A stretch of 64,000 bases of DNA, taken from Streptosporangiaceae bacterium NEAU-GS5 (GTDB lineage: Bacteria; Actinomycetota; Actinomycetes; Streptosporangiales; Streptosporangiaceae). Below the pieces are notes generated by a model. That model ran no database searches. It was not told where the DNA came from and was given only the letters and a program-made list of their open reading frames with translations. Location of the stretch: contig JAGFNW010000030.1 in assembly GCA_017592665.1 (NCBI GenBank), forward strand, positions 49,104 through 113,103. Direction: 5' to 3'. Positions 25,809 to 34,991 of the stretch are shown one piece after another; position 1 is the first letter of the stretch; every line of letters begins with the position of its first letter. Made by a program: the position numbers and the translations under genes.

Positions 25809-26084
25809 ATGAGCGGCACGGCCGCCCGGGACCGCGTCATGGAAAGTATTCACACCGTCTTGCCCGGACTACTCCCGGCCGGCTCCTCCGCGCCGGAGCT
25901 CTCCGACAAGACGCGCCTGATGGAGGATCTCGGTATGACCTCGGTCGTCACGCTGGAGTTGATGCTCGGGCTGGAGGACGTCCTGGACATCCAGATCGAC
26001 GTGGAGGAGATCCAGCCGGATGACGTGTCATCCCTCGGCGCGCTGGCCGACTTCATCGCGGGCCAGATGGGGGTGACGGGCTGA
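25809..26084 (+). CDS. Acyl carrier protein
   Basis: A 91-aa carrier protein with Ser45 in MEDLGMTSVVTLEL. Acidic, with four predicted helices and family-typical length. ATG start with GAGGTGGAGC upstream. It lies between the two KASIII-like genes and is their obvious acyl partner. Confidence 0.9.
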   Translation: MSGTAARDRVMESIHTVLPGLLPAGSSAPELSDKTRLMEDLGMTSVVTLELMLGLEDVLDIQIDVEEIQPDDVSSLGALADFIAGQMGVTG

Positions 26085-26971
26085 GCGGGCTCGCCGTCAG
26101 CCGGGCGCTCTGGCGGCAGTTCCCGGGCTTCTCCGCCCGGGCAGGCGACCCGGCGTTCGCCGAACTCCTTGGCGACCTGGTCCGTCCGCACGGCATCCCG
26201 CTGCGCGCGGACGCCGCCGGCGGACACTCCTACGGGGAGATGCTGGCCGACCTCATCGGCGAGGTCGTGCCGCCCGCCCGGCCCGCCGACGGCCTGATCC
26301 TCGGCTTCGCGATGCCCGACGTGTGGCCTGAGCGGGCGACCGCCACCTACCTCAGCCACGTCTGCCCGGGCAGTCCGCTGGCCTTCGCGGTATGTGACCA
26401 GGGGTGCGCTGCCGCGTTCACCGCCCTGCGCCTGGCCCGCGACTACACCGCGCACGGCGGCTGGAAACGGGTGCTCGTGGCCCTCGCTGAGCAGGCGCGC
26501 CTGGACTACGACCCGCCCGCTCCCGCTGCGGTGCCTGCCGCGCACGCCGCCTTCGCCATGGCCTGCGACGCGGTCCCGGCGCCGGCCACGCCCGAGGCCG
26601 CAGCCGCGGCCCCGCTGCTGCGGGCGGTGCGCATCATACCCGGTGTCCCCGCCGCCCGGGCGCCCGCCCTGCTGCGCCAGGAACTCGCCGTCCTTCTAGC
26701 AGCGGCCGCGCCAGAATCGCCGCCAGGCGGCCCCGGGCACTACCTCGTCCTGGGCGAGGGACTCGCCCCCCTCGCCGGCGACCTGCCGGGCTGGCCGGAC
26801 ACGCTGCCGCTCCCGCCGGGCCAGCCCCTCACCGGCACCTGGCGCGAGCTCGCGGCCTGGTTGGCGGCACCCACCCGCGGTCCCCTCACCATCGCCGACT
26901 ACGACCCCGCCCTGGGTTACCTGTGCCTCGCAGCCTTCCGGTTATCGTCGCCCGTTCCCGGGACGGTTTGA
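26081..26971 (+). CDS. Second KAS-like protein, lacking the C-terminal catalytic residues
   Basis: The coding frame runs from the ACP stop (CTG at 26081 overlapping TGA) to 26971, about 296 aa. The only ATG that is easy to assign (26240) would remove about 53 residues that look like genuine KAS N-terminus, so a CTG or other rare start is likely. A nucleophile-like Cys lies in VCDQGCAAAFTALRLA, matching the first KASIII protein (THQACATALHAM). The C-terminal half has no obvious catalytic His or Asn and is shortened. It may be an inactive partner of the gene at 24804, in the way chain-length factors pair with ketosynthases. The 3' end abuts a transposase relic and may be altered. Confidence 0.65.
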   Translation: MSGLAVSRALWRQFPGFSARAGDPAFAELLGDLVRPHGIPLRADAAGGHSYGEMLADLIGEVVPPARPADGLILGFAMPDVWPERATATYLSHVCPGSPLAFAVCDQGCAAAFTALRLARDYTAHGGWKRVLVALAEQARLDYDPPAPAAVPAAHAAFAMACDAVPAPATPEAAAAAPLLRAVRIIPGVPAARAPALLRQELAVLLAAAAPESPPGGPGHYLVLGEGLAPLAGDLPGWPDTLPLPPGQPLTGTWRELAAWLAAPTRGPLTIADYDPALGYLCLAAFRLSSPVPGTV

Positions 26972-26999
26972 TCATTCCTCAGGCCGAGGACTCGAGGCG

Positions 27000-27837
27000 G
27001 ATGCGCTGCCCGCCCGTCCGCGTGGTCTGGCCCCTCCAGGCCGGCGCGGTGAGATCCTCGACCCTCTGAGCGTCGGGGAAGGGCGAGCATTCGGCCCACG
27101 ACCTTGCGCCTGCCGAAATCCTCATCCGTGCAGCTCAAGCAGCAGCGGTCAAGCAGTTCGCGGCGGCACGACTGCACCCATCGCTCCATGATCGAGTTCA
27201 TCCGTGGCATGCGGCCACCGGTGAGTACCGTCTGAATGCCCGCCTCGGCGAGGATCTCCCGAATGAGATCCGGGAACTTGCCGTCCCGGTCCCGGATCAG
27301 ATAGCGCGCCCGGCGGCCGGCATCCTGCAAGTCCATCACCAGATTCCTGATCGCCTGGATGACCCAGGTGGCGGTCGGGTGGGCGGTGGTCCCCAGCACG
27401 CGGACGCGCCTGGTGACGTGCTCGATGACGGCCAGAATGTACTGCCGCTGCCCGCCGAGGGTGATCGTCTCGATGAAGTCGCAGGCCAGAATTGCGTCAG
27501 CCTGGGAACGTAGGAAATCGGCTCATGTCGTGGCCGCCCGGTCGGGGGCGGGGTCGACGCCTTCCTGCTTGAGGATCTCCCACACGGTGGAGGCGGCGAC
27601 CTTGATGCCCAGCGTGATGAGCTCACCATGCACCCGCCGATATCCCCAGGACGGATTCTCCCGGACCAGACGCAGGATAAGGACGCGGATAGAGCGCACA
27701 ACGGGCGGCGGTCCCGCTCGTTTCGGCCGGCAGGTGCGCGCATGGATCTCGACGTCTTTGTCTCGATCGCTCATCGGTAGTCGGCGCAGCGCGGCGAAGG
27801 TGTTGGTGACGGTCAGATAGGCCAGGCGTACAAGCAC
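27000..27837 (-). pseudogene. Decayed integrase-core (rve) transposase
   Basis: Fragments of an actinomycete transposase with a C-terminal DDE integrase core. The N-terminus MSDRDKDVEI is joined by a deletion to KRAGPPPVVRSIRVLILRL; ENPSWGYRRVHGEL and STVWEILKQEG follow. An in-frame TGA at 27523-27525 stands where relatives have Trp. The same frame then continues with the core (HPTATWVIQAIRNLVMDL, IRDRDGKF, MPRMNSIMERWVQSCRRELLDR) to about 27145, after which similarity is lost. No terminal repeats were identified. It marks the right edge of the biosynthetic cluster. Confidence 0.8.
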
Positions 27838-27925
27838 GGCGTCTCATCATGGCGCCTTCGTCTGCTCGCCCAGCCGAAGCTCGTACAAAGTTGGCGGACC
27901 TCTGTAAGGCCATGACCTGGGCGGA

Positions 27926-28318
27926 TTGGATTTTCGGCAGGCGCAGAGTCGCTACCGCTCCACCCTGGACGGGGGTGGTGATCCGCAGGAGGTCGGCAAG
28001 TGGATAGCCGAAACCCGAGCCGAACGCCTGCAGGCCGAAGGCCGAATGCGGGCGCTCAACCGGAAGCACGAGATGACAATGAAAGAGATCGAGGAGATGA
28101 TCCCGCAGATGACCGAGATGGTCAGGGTCCTGGGCGAGGCCGATCCGACCGACAAGAATGATCTCTACACACAGATGGGCCTCGCTCTCGTCTACGACCC
28201 CTCGGAGAGAGTTGTCGCTGTCGAAGCGAAGCCCAGCATGTACCAGAGTGTGTGTCCGAGGGGCGATTTGTACCAATTTCCGATGATTTGTGTGGCCGAG
28301 GACCTTCTCGTCGGCTAG
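27926..28318 (+). pseudogene. C-terminal remnant of a large serine recombinase
   Basis: A 130-aa frame resembling the coiled-coil and tail region of large serine recombinases (YRSTLDGGGDPQEVGKWIAE, then LGEADPTDKNDLYTQMGLAL, ending CPRGDL). The catalytic and zinc-ribbon parts are missing. The last 20 codons and the following DNA are near-identical to the block downstream of the recombinase at 43509 (see repeats). Remnant of an integrative element. Confidence 0.65.
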
Positions 28319-28996
28319 GAGTAACTCGTCATGGATCGTCACCCGTCATCGGACCGCGGTATCCGGCTCACGACCACCGTCAGTGTTCTCCTATTGGCCG
28401 CGATCGCGGCCGTGGTGTCGTTCCGGCACATGCACGAACTCGCGCTCTTGCACGGTGAGGACGTCCTCGCCGCGGCGTTGATCCCGCTGGCCGTCGATGG
28501 CACGATCGTGGCGGCATCCATGTCGCTGCTACTGGCCAGCCGGTACGGCTCACGCGGCGGTCTGCTGCCCTGGACGCTGCTCATCGTCGCCAGCCTGGCC
28601 AGCCTCGGCGCCAACATGATGGTCGCCGAGCCATCTCTGATCGGGCGGGCGATTGCCGGCTGGCCGTCGTTCGCGTTGATCGGCGCCTATGAGATGTTGA
28701 TGCGTCAGGTCCGCCGGTTCGCCACACTCGATGGTTTCTCAATGGTCGACGCCGTCCAGGACAGCGGTGTGGACGACGGCGTTGAGCAAAGCGGGATACG
28801 TCCCGTTTCGGCGTCGCCGCCTCGGCAACGGCTCGGAGAGCGGGCGGTTCAACGGCAAGCCTGGCAATGGGCGCAGGCTAACCCCCTCCCCAACGGCGGT
28901 CTGCCGACCGGCGAGGCCATCGCTGGGGCCTTCCAGCGTTCGGCTCGATAGGGGCGGATGGTCAAGAACGCTGGCCTTGCCGGAGAACTTGGGTAA
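28248..28996 (+). repeat. Direct repeat copy A (recombinase tail plus DUF2637 block)
   Basis: This block matches 45199-45935 in the same orientation, clearly homologous throughout and nearly identical in parts, such as the shared TTGTACCAATTTCCGATGAT followed by the AGGAG site and the DUF2637 gene. In both places it directly follows the end of a serine recombinase gene. The two copies are either an old duplication or two related elements that integrated nearby. Confidence 0.8.
28331..28996 (+). pseudogene. DUF2637 membrane protein, copy A, with amber codon near the end
   Basis: About 206 residues, starting MDRHPSSDRGIRL after an AGGAG site. Four hydrophobic segments (about 14-32, 49-68, 77-95, 100-118) match DUF2637 proteins, which are found with transfer genes of actinomycete integrative and conjugative elements. 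The frame stops at TAG (28949-28951) where copy B has TGG (Trp); after the TAG it continues 14 codons to the TAA shared in position with copy B. The truncated protein could still be made, so loss of function is not certain. Confidence 0.75.
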
Positions 28997-29045
28997 CCAT
29001 CGTCACCCTGTGACAAGGCCCCTCGTTGGAGTTGGAGACGCCCAC

Positions 29046-29439
29046 ACGAACAAGGCACGGGTCGCACGGATCGTCGGCCGTCCCGTATGTCTGTGGGAGT
29101 TCCATCGTGCGCAGGACGAGGGGCGCAAAGCTTCAGGCGAGGAGAAGGTGGCGGCTCTCGATGGGCTGCTCGGCTGTGCCGCGGGATTTCGGCGGCGGGG
29201 CACGATTACGAGTGGATCGAACACGAGCACCGCTGGCCGCTTACCGTCGCCAGCGTCCGGGCCTTCCTGCAGCTAGCGGCAGCATACGAGAAGGCGGGCC
29301 GAGCGCGCCCCTGGAGATCTTCGAACTGGTCCGCACGCTCGACGGTCACGAGAACGCCGAGACCGCTGTCACTGGCATCATCCGTGTGCCGCTCAGCCTC
29401 GGTAGGTCGACGCGGGCCGCCTTCATGGCTGCCGACTGA
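29046..29439 (+). pseudogene. Frameshifted relic of an element-borne gene
   Basis: The start codon is ACG where the related sequences at 41995 and 45985 have ATG (ATGAACAA). Reading continues as NKARVARIVGRPVCLWEFHR, then shifts frame to YEWIEHEHRWPLTVASVRAF, then shifts again to IFELVRTLDGHENAETAVTG. The pieces look like one conserved small protein of integrative elements, broken by two frameshifts. Function unknown. Confidence 0.5.
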
Positions 29440-29749
29440 AATCCCGCCTCAGCGCAAGCGACTGCGTTCCCTCCGCTGAGACGGACGCCACCCTCAAGCG
29501 ACTCAAAGGCACCTGAGGTCATGGGGAGCTGACTGTTCAGGGCATGCCTTCACTCCGTCCGCGCACCTCGAAGTGGCGCGCACCGTCGCGCTTCTCTCTG
29601 AGGGCGCTAGCAACGACTGCGGGCGTTTGGTCGGAGTGGCCGTTAGACATGATGCTCTTCCCCCGATGTGCAGTGGATGGCCTTTACCCAACCTCATCCA
29701 CCCATAGTGATCGCTTCCATGCTTAGAGTAATATCATTGAGGCTGGCCA
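29440..29749. other. Intergenic region upstream of the CHAT operon
   Basis: About 310 bp with no gene I can support. It is less GC-rich just before the CHAT gene (around 29715-29740, TTAGAGTAATATCATTGAGG), where a promoter and the GAGG ribosome-binding site probably lie. Confidence 0.5.
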
Positions 29750-32700
29750 ATGTCTGTCGCTGGACGGAAGCTTCTGCGGGGCAGAATGTCACGTGATTCG
29801 TGGACAAACCAGGATAGCACCGGCGCCCGTGGGGCCGATGCCACAGTGCTTGCCTGGCGAGATGATTTCGGCTGGGACGTGACCCGTGCTTCGAACACGC
29901 GTGCGGTGCTCTTCGATCGGACGGTATGGGAGAGTCTCCCCTCGGCTCTCCAACCGGGTGCCACCGAGAGTTACCGGCAGTTTGCTCGATTGCCAGAGTA
30001 CTTGTCTTGGTGGGCTGACGCATGCGGAGGCGACGCTCCCGGCGTCCGCCGCTTCGTCGTAAGGACGCCCGCCGAACACTGGGAGCGCCCGTGGGAATCC
30101 ACCATCGCCGCGCTCCACCAAACGCGATGGCAAGACGTCGCGATGGTCCGCCTCGTAACGGGCCAGCGAGCGTCTGTCTCGCCCCGAGACATCGGGAGCC
30201 CGTTGCGGGTACTCGTGGTGCAGGGACGGGAAGCCGGCCCCGGTTTGGCTAGCCTCGATCTCGCGGCGGAGCTCAAGGCGCTCACCGCAGCCCGCGACAG
30301 TCTCGACGCGGCTGCCAAGGCACTGGTGGCGCCGATCGAAGCGCAGGCGCCGGGCGGTGCGGAGCTCGCCGATGCCCTGTCGGAAACGAAGCCGACACTG
30401 CTGTGGCTGAGCGGACACGCGACCGAGGATCCACCCGGTTTCCTGCTCGCCGACGGGAACTGGCTGTCGCCCGGCAAACTCGCCGCCGCCGTTGACGATG
30501 CGGCGAAGATCAGTGGGGTCATCCCGCTCTACGTCGTCCTCTGGGCATGCAATACGGGGCGGCGGGAGCGCTTCGCGGCGCCTGGCGCGGCTCCTCCCTT
30601 TATTCAGGCGCTTGCGAACGTAGGTGTCTCGGCTGTCCTCGCGACGCTCGACCCACTCGCTGACGACATAGCGCCGGATCTTGCGGCTGCGGTCCTCGGA
30701 GCAGTGGCGTTGGGACGGCCTCTCGACCACGCCGTCGCTCGAGGCCGGGCAGCGCTCATGGCAACGCAGCTGGCTCAAAACGACCGGCACGACTGGGCTT
30801 GTCCGGTCGTCTGGTGCGTCGATCTGCCAGGCGATATCGCTTGGTCCGACGCCGCGGAACCGGCGCAACGTCAGGAGCTGGCTCGGCGGCTCTTGCCGCC
30901 GGGAATCGCACCGGCAGAACCAGATGGAACGGCCACGGAACAGGCAGAGATCTGGTCGCGGTATCAGCGCGTATGGGTAACCGAGCAGACCAACCGGATG
31001 GCCGGCGCCTTCCAGGTGCGTTCGGAGTGGCTCGGCCGGGTCCTGGCCCAGCAGCGGATCAACCGCCGGATGGTGGTTGTGCTGGACTTCCAGGGAGGTT
31101 CGGCTGGCAACGTGCTTCGCGACTGGGCTGGCCGGGTGCTGCGTGTCACGGACGGCTTCGACGATCCCGGCCGACAGTTCCGGGAGCTTGCGGCCCTCAC
31201 ACAACAGGACCCGGAGGCCGGCTGGCGCGAGCTCTGCCGCCGCGAGCACTTCACCTTCGCACTGATCGGGCCACCAGAGGGGGATGGCTGGCTGTGGAGC
31301 ACCCTTCGCGGTGCCGCGGCGGCCGCCGTCGTCCTCGCGGACGGCTTTCCGCCGCGTGCGGCGGCAGAGGGATGGAGGGCCGAGGAATTGACCATTGATC
31401 CGGGAGGCGCGGACTTCGATCCGCTCGGGCATCCACTCGCCCCGGGCCTTGCGGTTCTCGCTTACCCAGCGGCCGAGCCGGACCTTGCCAGCATCGATAC
31501 GGCGCAGGTCGAGCTGCTCAAAGCCGGCGGCTTCCTCGTCCAGACGCGGGCCGGCTGCGTGATGCCACTCTCGCGCGCAGTGGCGTTGGTTAACCACCTC
31601 GACTGCGGCCAGTTCGCCGCGGCGCACCGCGCCGCCTTCGCGATGCTTGACGGCGACGTCGCGCGCGCGCATGTCGAGCGGGGGGCAGATGAGGCGCTGC
31701 TTAGGGCCAGACTGGATCATGCCGTACTGGGCGACGACCCTTCCGCCCGGTCGACCGCCGCGCAGCAGCTCATGAGCTATTACCGCGATCACCGCCGCGC
31801 GAGCGCGTTGCTCGACGTCTTCGACCAGGCTGACTTCCGGGCGATCGGTGAGGTGTGGAAGGTCTCGGCCGGGTGGGCACATCTCGCCATTGGCTCCTTG
31901 AACGAGGCGAGAGACTTGCTCGAGGACGTGCGCGAGGATGAGCTGGAGCCAGTCGACCAGGCCGACCGTCTTGCGCTGATGGCCGAGGTCGAGAAGTCGT
32001 CGGGAGGGAAGGGCTCCAAAACGCGCGCCCGCCAGTTCCTCGAGCAGGCGCTGCTGGTCCTGGAAGCCGAGCCGGAATCGTCCGTCAAGGTGACCCGCTT
32101 GCGGATCGAGCACGACCTCGCTCGCCTCACGCATTTCATCGACGGCGATCCAGCTGCAGCGATCCCGCAGTACCGAAAGGTCAGTGCCGCGTGGCAAGCC
32201 CTTCCCGATCATGGCCTCGACCTGGCGATTACGCTGCGCAATCTCGCGGAGGCCGAAATGATGGTCGCCGAACGAGGTGCGCTCGGTGCCGCCGCGCGAT
32301 TCGATACGGCCGCCAACGACCTGGCCGTGGCGCGCGACTTGCTGCCGCCGAACACAGGGCATCCGGTCGCCGCCGAACTGGAGTATCTCGCGGGGCGCTT
32401 GGCCCTGCGGCGCGGGGATGAGGACCGGGCGACATGGTGCTTTGAGCAGGCGCGATCCGTAGGCCTGGCGACCAACCACCTGATGCTGGTCGCCATCGTG
32501 GAAGCGCGTCTGTTCTGGCGTGAGGTCGCACGGCAGCCGGTCGAGGAGTACGACCCCGGCGGCTGGATCAAGCGGGCAACGGCGCTCATGCCTTTCCGAA
32601 GGCACTCCTGGGCCGCGCGGGTGCTTATCGACGGCCACCTGCGTTCGGCGCGAAGGCTGATGGACGGCCGTCTCAATCGCGCCGCGGTCGCCCCGCTCCT

Positions 32701-32908
32701 CGCCGCGCGCTCGCTGCTGGAGACCAACCCCGCCTTCGACGCGGGCTCCGATCGCGAGCGCATCGTCGCCGCCAGCGCGGGACTGGCTCTCACGGGGACG
32801 AATCAGGCACCCTGGGAGGACCTGCCCCAACGCTTCGGATGGTTCACGCAGTGGACGGCCGACAGACACGCCGACACACCCGAGACGGCCTGGGAGGCAA
32901 CACGCTGA
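29750..32908 (+). CDS. CHAT-domain caspase-like protease with TPR-type repeats
   Basis: A 1052-aa protein starting at ATG 29750 (alternative ATG 29786). Residues about 165-360 form a CHAT (caspase HetF associated with TPR) domain: catalytic His223 in LLWLSGHAT and Cys267 in LYVVLWACNTGR, 44 residues apart as expected, followed by AVLATLDPLADDIAPD. Residues about 640-1000 are helical repeats with a TPR character (for example WAHLAIGSLNEARDLLEDV). CHAT-TPR proteins act as activatable proteases in several anti-phage and cell-death systems. It is the first of four overlapping genes; its stop overlaps the next start (TGATG). The sensor trigger and protease target are unknown. Confidence 0.88.
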   Translation: MSVAGRKLLRGRMSRDSWTNQDSTGARGADATVLAWRDDFGWDVTRASNTRAVLFDRTVWESLPSALQPGATESYRQFARLPEYLSWWADACGGDAPGVRRFVVRTPAEHWERPWESTIAALHQTRWQDVAMVRLVTGQRASVSPRDIGSPLRVLVVQGREAGPGLASLDLAAELKALTAARDSLDAAAKALVAPIEAQAPGGAELADALSETKPTLLWLSGHATEDPPGFLLADGNWLSPGKLAAAVDDAAKISGVIPLYVVLWACNTGRRERFAAPGAAPPFIQALANVGVSAVLATLDPLADDIAPDLAAAVLGAVALGRPLDHAVARGRAALMATQLAQNDRHDWACPVVWCVDLPGDIAWSDAAEPAQRQELARRLLPPGIAPAEPDGTATEQAEIWSRYQRVWVTEQTNRMAGAFQVRSEWLGRVLAQQRINRRMVVVLDFQGGSAGNVLRDWAGRVLRVTDGFDDPGRQFRELAALTQQDPEAGWRELCRREHFTFALIGPPEGDGWLWSTLRGAAAAAVVLADGFPPRAAAEGWRAEELTIDPGGADFDPLGHPLAPGLAVLAYPAAEPDLASIDTAQVELLKAGGFLVQTRAGCVMPLSRAVALVNHLDCGQFAAAHRAAFAMLDGDVARAHVERGADEALLRARLDHAVLGDDPSARSTAAQQLMSYYRDHRRASALLDVFDQADFRAIGEVWKVSAGWAHLAIGSLNEARDLLEDVREDELEPVDQADRLALMAEVEKSSGGKGSKTRARQFLEQALLVLEAEPESSVKVTRLRIEHDLARLTHFIDGDPAAAIPQYRKVSAAWQALPDHGLDLAITLRNLAEAEMMVAERGALGAAARFDTAANDLAVARDLLPPNTGHPVAAELEYLAGRLALRRGDEDRATWCFEQARSVGLATNHLMLVAIVEARLFWREVARQPVEEYDPGGWIKRATALMPFRRHSWAARVLIDGHLRSARRLMDGRLNRAAVAPLLAARSLLETNPAFDAGSDRERIVAASAGLALTGTNQAPWEDLPQRFGWFTQWTADRHADTPETAWEATR

Positions 32909-33678
32909 TGGGCAGCTCGGGAGCAGGCGCCGGAGGCGGAAGCGGCGGGGGCAGCGGCGGCTTCGGCGGTGGCCGTGGCGGCGGAGGCATCGGCTCGGTC
33001 ACGCTGCGCGGCGGCGCCCTGACTTCGGCGGACCCAGGCGCAGCAGCCGCCTTCGACGCCATCGTGAAGGTCTATGCCAAGCTGTCGCACGACTATCTGT
33101 CATCCCTGCTCAGCGACCCCGGTGTCGCCAAGGCGTATGAGGCGCTCTTCCACTTGAGCGTGGCGCTCCTGCAGGACCGGAGCTGGGACGCGGTCCAGCG
33201 CGAGTTCGGCGTCGACGACGGCCCGGGCTGCCTCACCCGCTTCGCCGCGGCCCTCGCTAGCGACGGCGGCAGCGATGCCGTCAATCCCCGCCTACAAGCT
33301 CCGCTGAAGGCAGCGATCCGCGATTTCCTGTTGCGGGCGGTCGGCGACGATCACGCCATCCGCAACCGCGGGAACGCCGAGGACGTCATCGCCGCTGCCA
33401 ACAGCGGCGTCTTCGGGCGGACCGCCAACCTGTTCCTCGGTTCGTATCTTTCCGAGACCCTCCGGCTGGAAGCGAAGAACCTGAACCGGGCGACCCGGGC
33501 CCATCTGAACGACTTCGCGATGGCACAGGCCAACAAAATAGTGGGCGCGTTCGCCCGAAAGTTCCGTCACCAGCCATGGAAGGACATCCCCCAGGTGAGT
33601 TATCCGCACATGATCCGGGTGCTGGGCGGCGAGCCGGACTGGACCGTGAAGCAGCTCCGCGCGACGGTCACACCGTGA
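32908..33678 (+). CDS. Gly-rich N-terminus protein, QatB-like
   Basis: The ATG at 32908 overlaps the CHAT stop; 256 aa. It begins MGSSGAGAGGG and stays almost pure Gly/Ser to about residue 30, then becomes a helical domain (AFDAIVKVYAKLSHDYLSSL; NLNRATRAHLNDFAMAQANK). QatB of the Qat anti-phage system also starts Met-Gly with a flexible Gly/Pro-rich leader and is encoded directly before a QueC-like QatC, exactly as here. After Met removal the N-terminal residue would be Gly. Assignment to QatB rests on position and architecture, not on an alignment I could run. Confidence 0.65.
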   Translation: MGSSGAGAGGGSGGGSGGFGGGRGGGGIGSVTLRGGALTSADPGAAAAFDAIVKVYAKLSHDYLSSLLSDPGVAKAYEALFHLSVALLQDRSWDAVQREFGVDDGPGCLTRFAAALASDGGSDAVNPRLQAPLKAAIRDFLLRAVGDDHAIRNRGNAEDVIAAANSGVFGRTANLFLGSYLSETLRLEAKNLNRATRAHLNDFAMAQANKIVGAFARKFRHQPWKDIPQVSYPHMIRVLGGEPDWTVKQLRATVTP

Positions 33679-34991
33679 GCCGGCTTACCTGCGCGGTCCA
33701 CGGCGTGCGCAGCCAGCTGCCGCTGCGCACGGCCGAATTCGACTTCGGCGCGGCACCGGTCTGGCGCCTTCACGGTCCGCTCGGCCCGCGCACCCTGTCC
33801 GCCAAGGGCTGCGATCTGCTCGACCTCGCAGGCGCCATCTACCGAGTGGAGTCGCAGATCAGACGGCGTGCGACCGATCCCGCAGTGACGTGGGAGCTCG
33901 TCGCCCCCGTCCGCGATCCCGTCTTCTGGACCGAGGTCGGCGGGCCGCTGCTCGCATTCATCCTCGGCTTCCTCAACCGCGCACGATGGACGTTCGACTT
34001 TACCGCGCGGCCGGACGCCGTGGATTTTGTCCGCCCCGAGGTGGACAAGCGGCACGTCGACCAGATCACGCTCTTCTCCGGCGGCATGGACAGCCTGTGC
34101 GGCGCCGGATCGGACGAGCGGCCGCACGCCTCGATCCAGCTCGTCTCCTTCTATCACGGTCAGGCCAGCCTTCAGGGCAAGCTGGCGGCGGCGCTGGGGT
34201 ACCATCCGCCGACCCAGTGGCGCTTGACCGGCCAGCGCGGCCGGGAGGGCATGAACCTCATTCGCTCCTTCATGTTCCTCAGCCTCGGTGCCGCCGTCGC
34301 GGAGAGCTACGGCGCGCGGCGTATCGTCCAGTATGAGAACGGCGTGCTGGCGACAGCGGTGCCGCAGTCAGGCAACTTCCTCCCGACGCGCCACGCCCAT
34401 CCGGAGACCCATCGCCGCATGGTCAGGCTGCTCGATGCGGTTTTCGACGGCAGCTTCACGATCGACAATCCGTTTCTGCCCAAAACCAAACGCGAGGTGG
34501 GCGAAGCGCTGGCCGCCGCGCTCGGCGCGGGACCGGCCGAGGGTCTGCTCCGCGAAACCGAGACATGCTGGTACCTGTTTCAGCCAAAGGTCGGCGGCGA
34601 GGAGAAGAAGAATGGTCAGCCGTGCGGCATCTGCACCCCGTGCGTCGTACGCCGCACGGCGCGGCCGGCCGAAGCCGCCGCCGACGCCTGGCCCGGCTGG
34701 CCGGGGTACGCCTTCGATCTGCGGGAGCCGCAATACCGCGATCACCCAGTGGTCGGCACGACGTTCCGCGCCTATCTCGAGCTGGTCGACATCGCGCTCA
34801 CCGCTCAAAGCGATGCGGCGCTGATCGATGACCTCGCGCCCGAGGCGCGGGCGCTAATCGACGAGGTCGACGGCCCGAGCGAGACCCTGGTGGCAGGCGT
34901 GCTGCGGCGTTTCGCGGGCGAGTTCTGCGACACGTTCGGCATCACGGCATCCACGCCCGACGACGAGCCACCAGAGGATCGAGGCAGATGA
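33675..34991 (+). CDS. QueC-like PP-loop enzyme (QatC-like)
   Basis: The GTG at 33675 overlaps the previous stop (GTGA) and gives 438 aa, much longer than housekeeping QueC (about 230 aa). The PP-loop ATP motif is SGGMDS (135-140), and a zinc site is formed by C298, C317, C320 and C323 (CGICTPC). QueC makes 7-cyano-7-deazaguanine from carboxy-deazaguanine; QueC-like proteins in defence loci (Qat, type IV CBASS) are diverged versions. No other queuosine-pathway genes are nearby, so a tRNA role is unlikely. The N-terminal 120 residues are an extra domain not found in QueC. Confidence 0.85.
   Translation: MSRLTCAVHGVRSQLPLRTAEFDFGAAPVWRLHGPLGPRTLSAKGCDLLDLAGAIYRVESQIRRRATDPAVTWELVAPVRDPVFWTEVGGPLLAFILGFLNRARWTFDFTARPDAVDFVRPEVDKRHVDQITLFSGGMDSLCGAGSDERPHASIQLVSFYHGQASLQGKLAAALGYHPPTQWRLTGQRGREGMNLIRSFMFLSLGAAVAESYGARRIVQYENGVLATAVPQSGNFLPTRHAHPETHRRMVRLLDAVFDGSFTIDNPFLPKTKREVGEALAAALGAGPAEGLLRETETCWYLFQPKVGGEEKKNGQPCGICTPCVVRRTARPAEAAADAWPGWPGYAFDLREPQYRDHPVVGTTFRAYLELVDIALTAQSDAALIDDLAPEARALIDEVDGPSETLVAGVLRRFAGEFCDTFGITASTPDDEPPEDRGR

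Noticed and set aside
29789..32869. A 1026-aa open frame on the minus strand opposite the CHAT gene
   Set aside because: It is a mirror of the plus-strand codon pattern in high-GC DNA, has no recognisable motif, and the plus frame has catalytic CHAT residues and tight operon overlaps.
33675..34991. Housekeeping QueC for queuosine synthesis
   Set aside because: The protein is nearly twice the normal length, and no QueD, QueE, QueF or Tgt genes are nearby; it is embedded in a CHAT operon.
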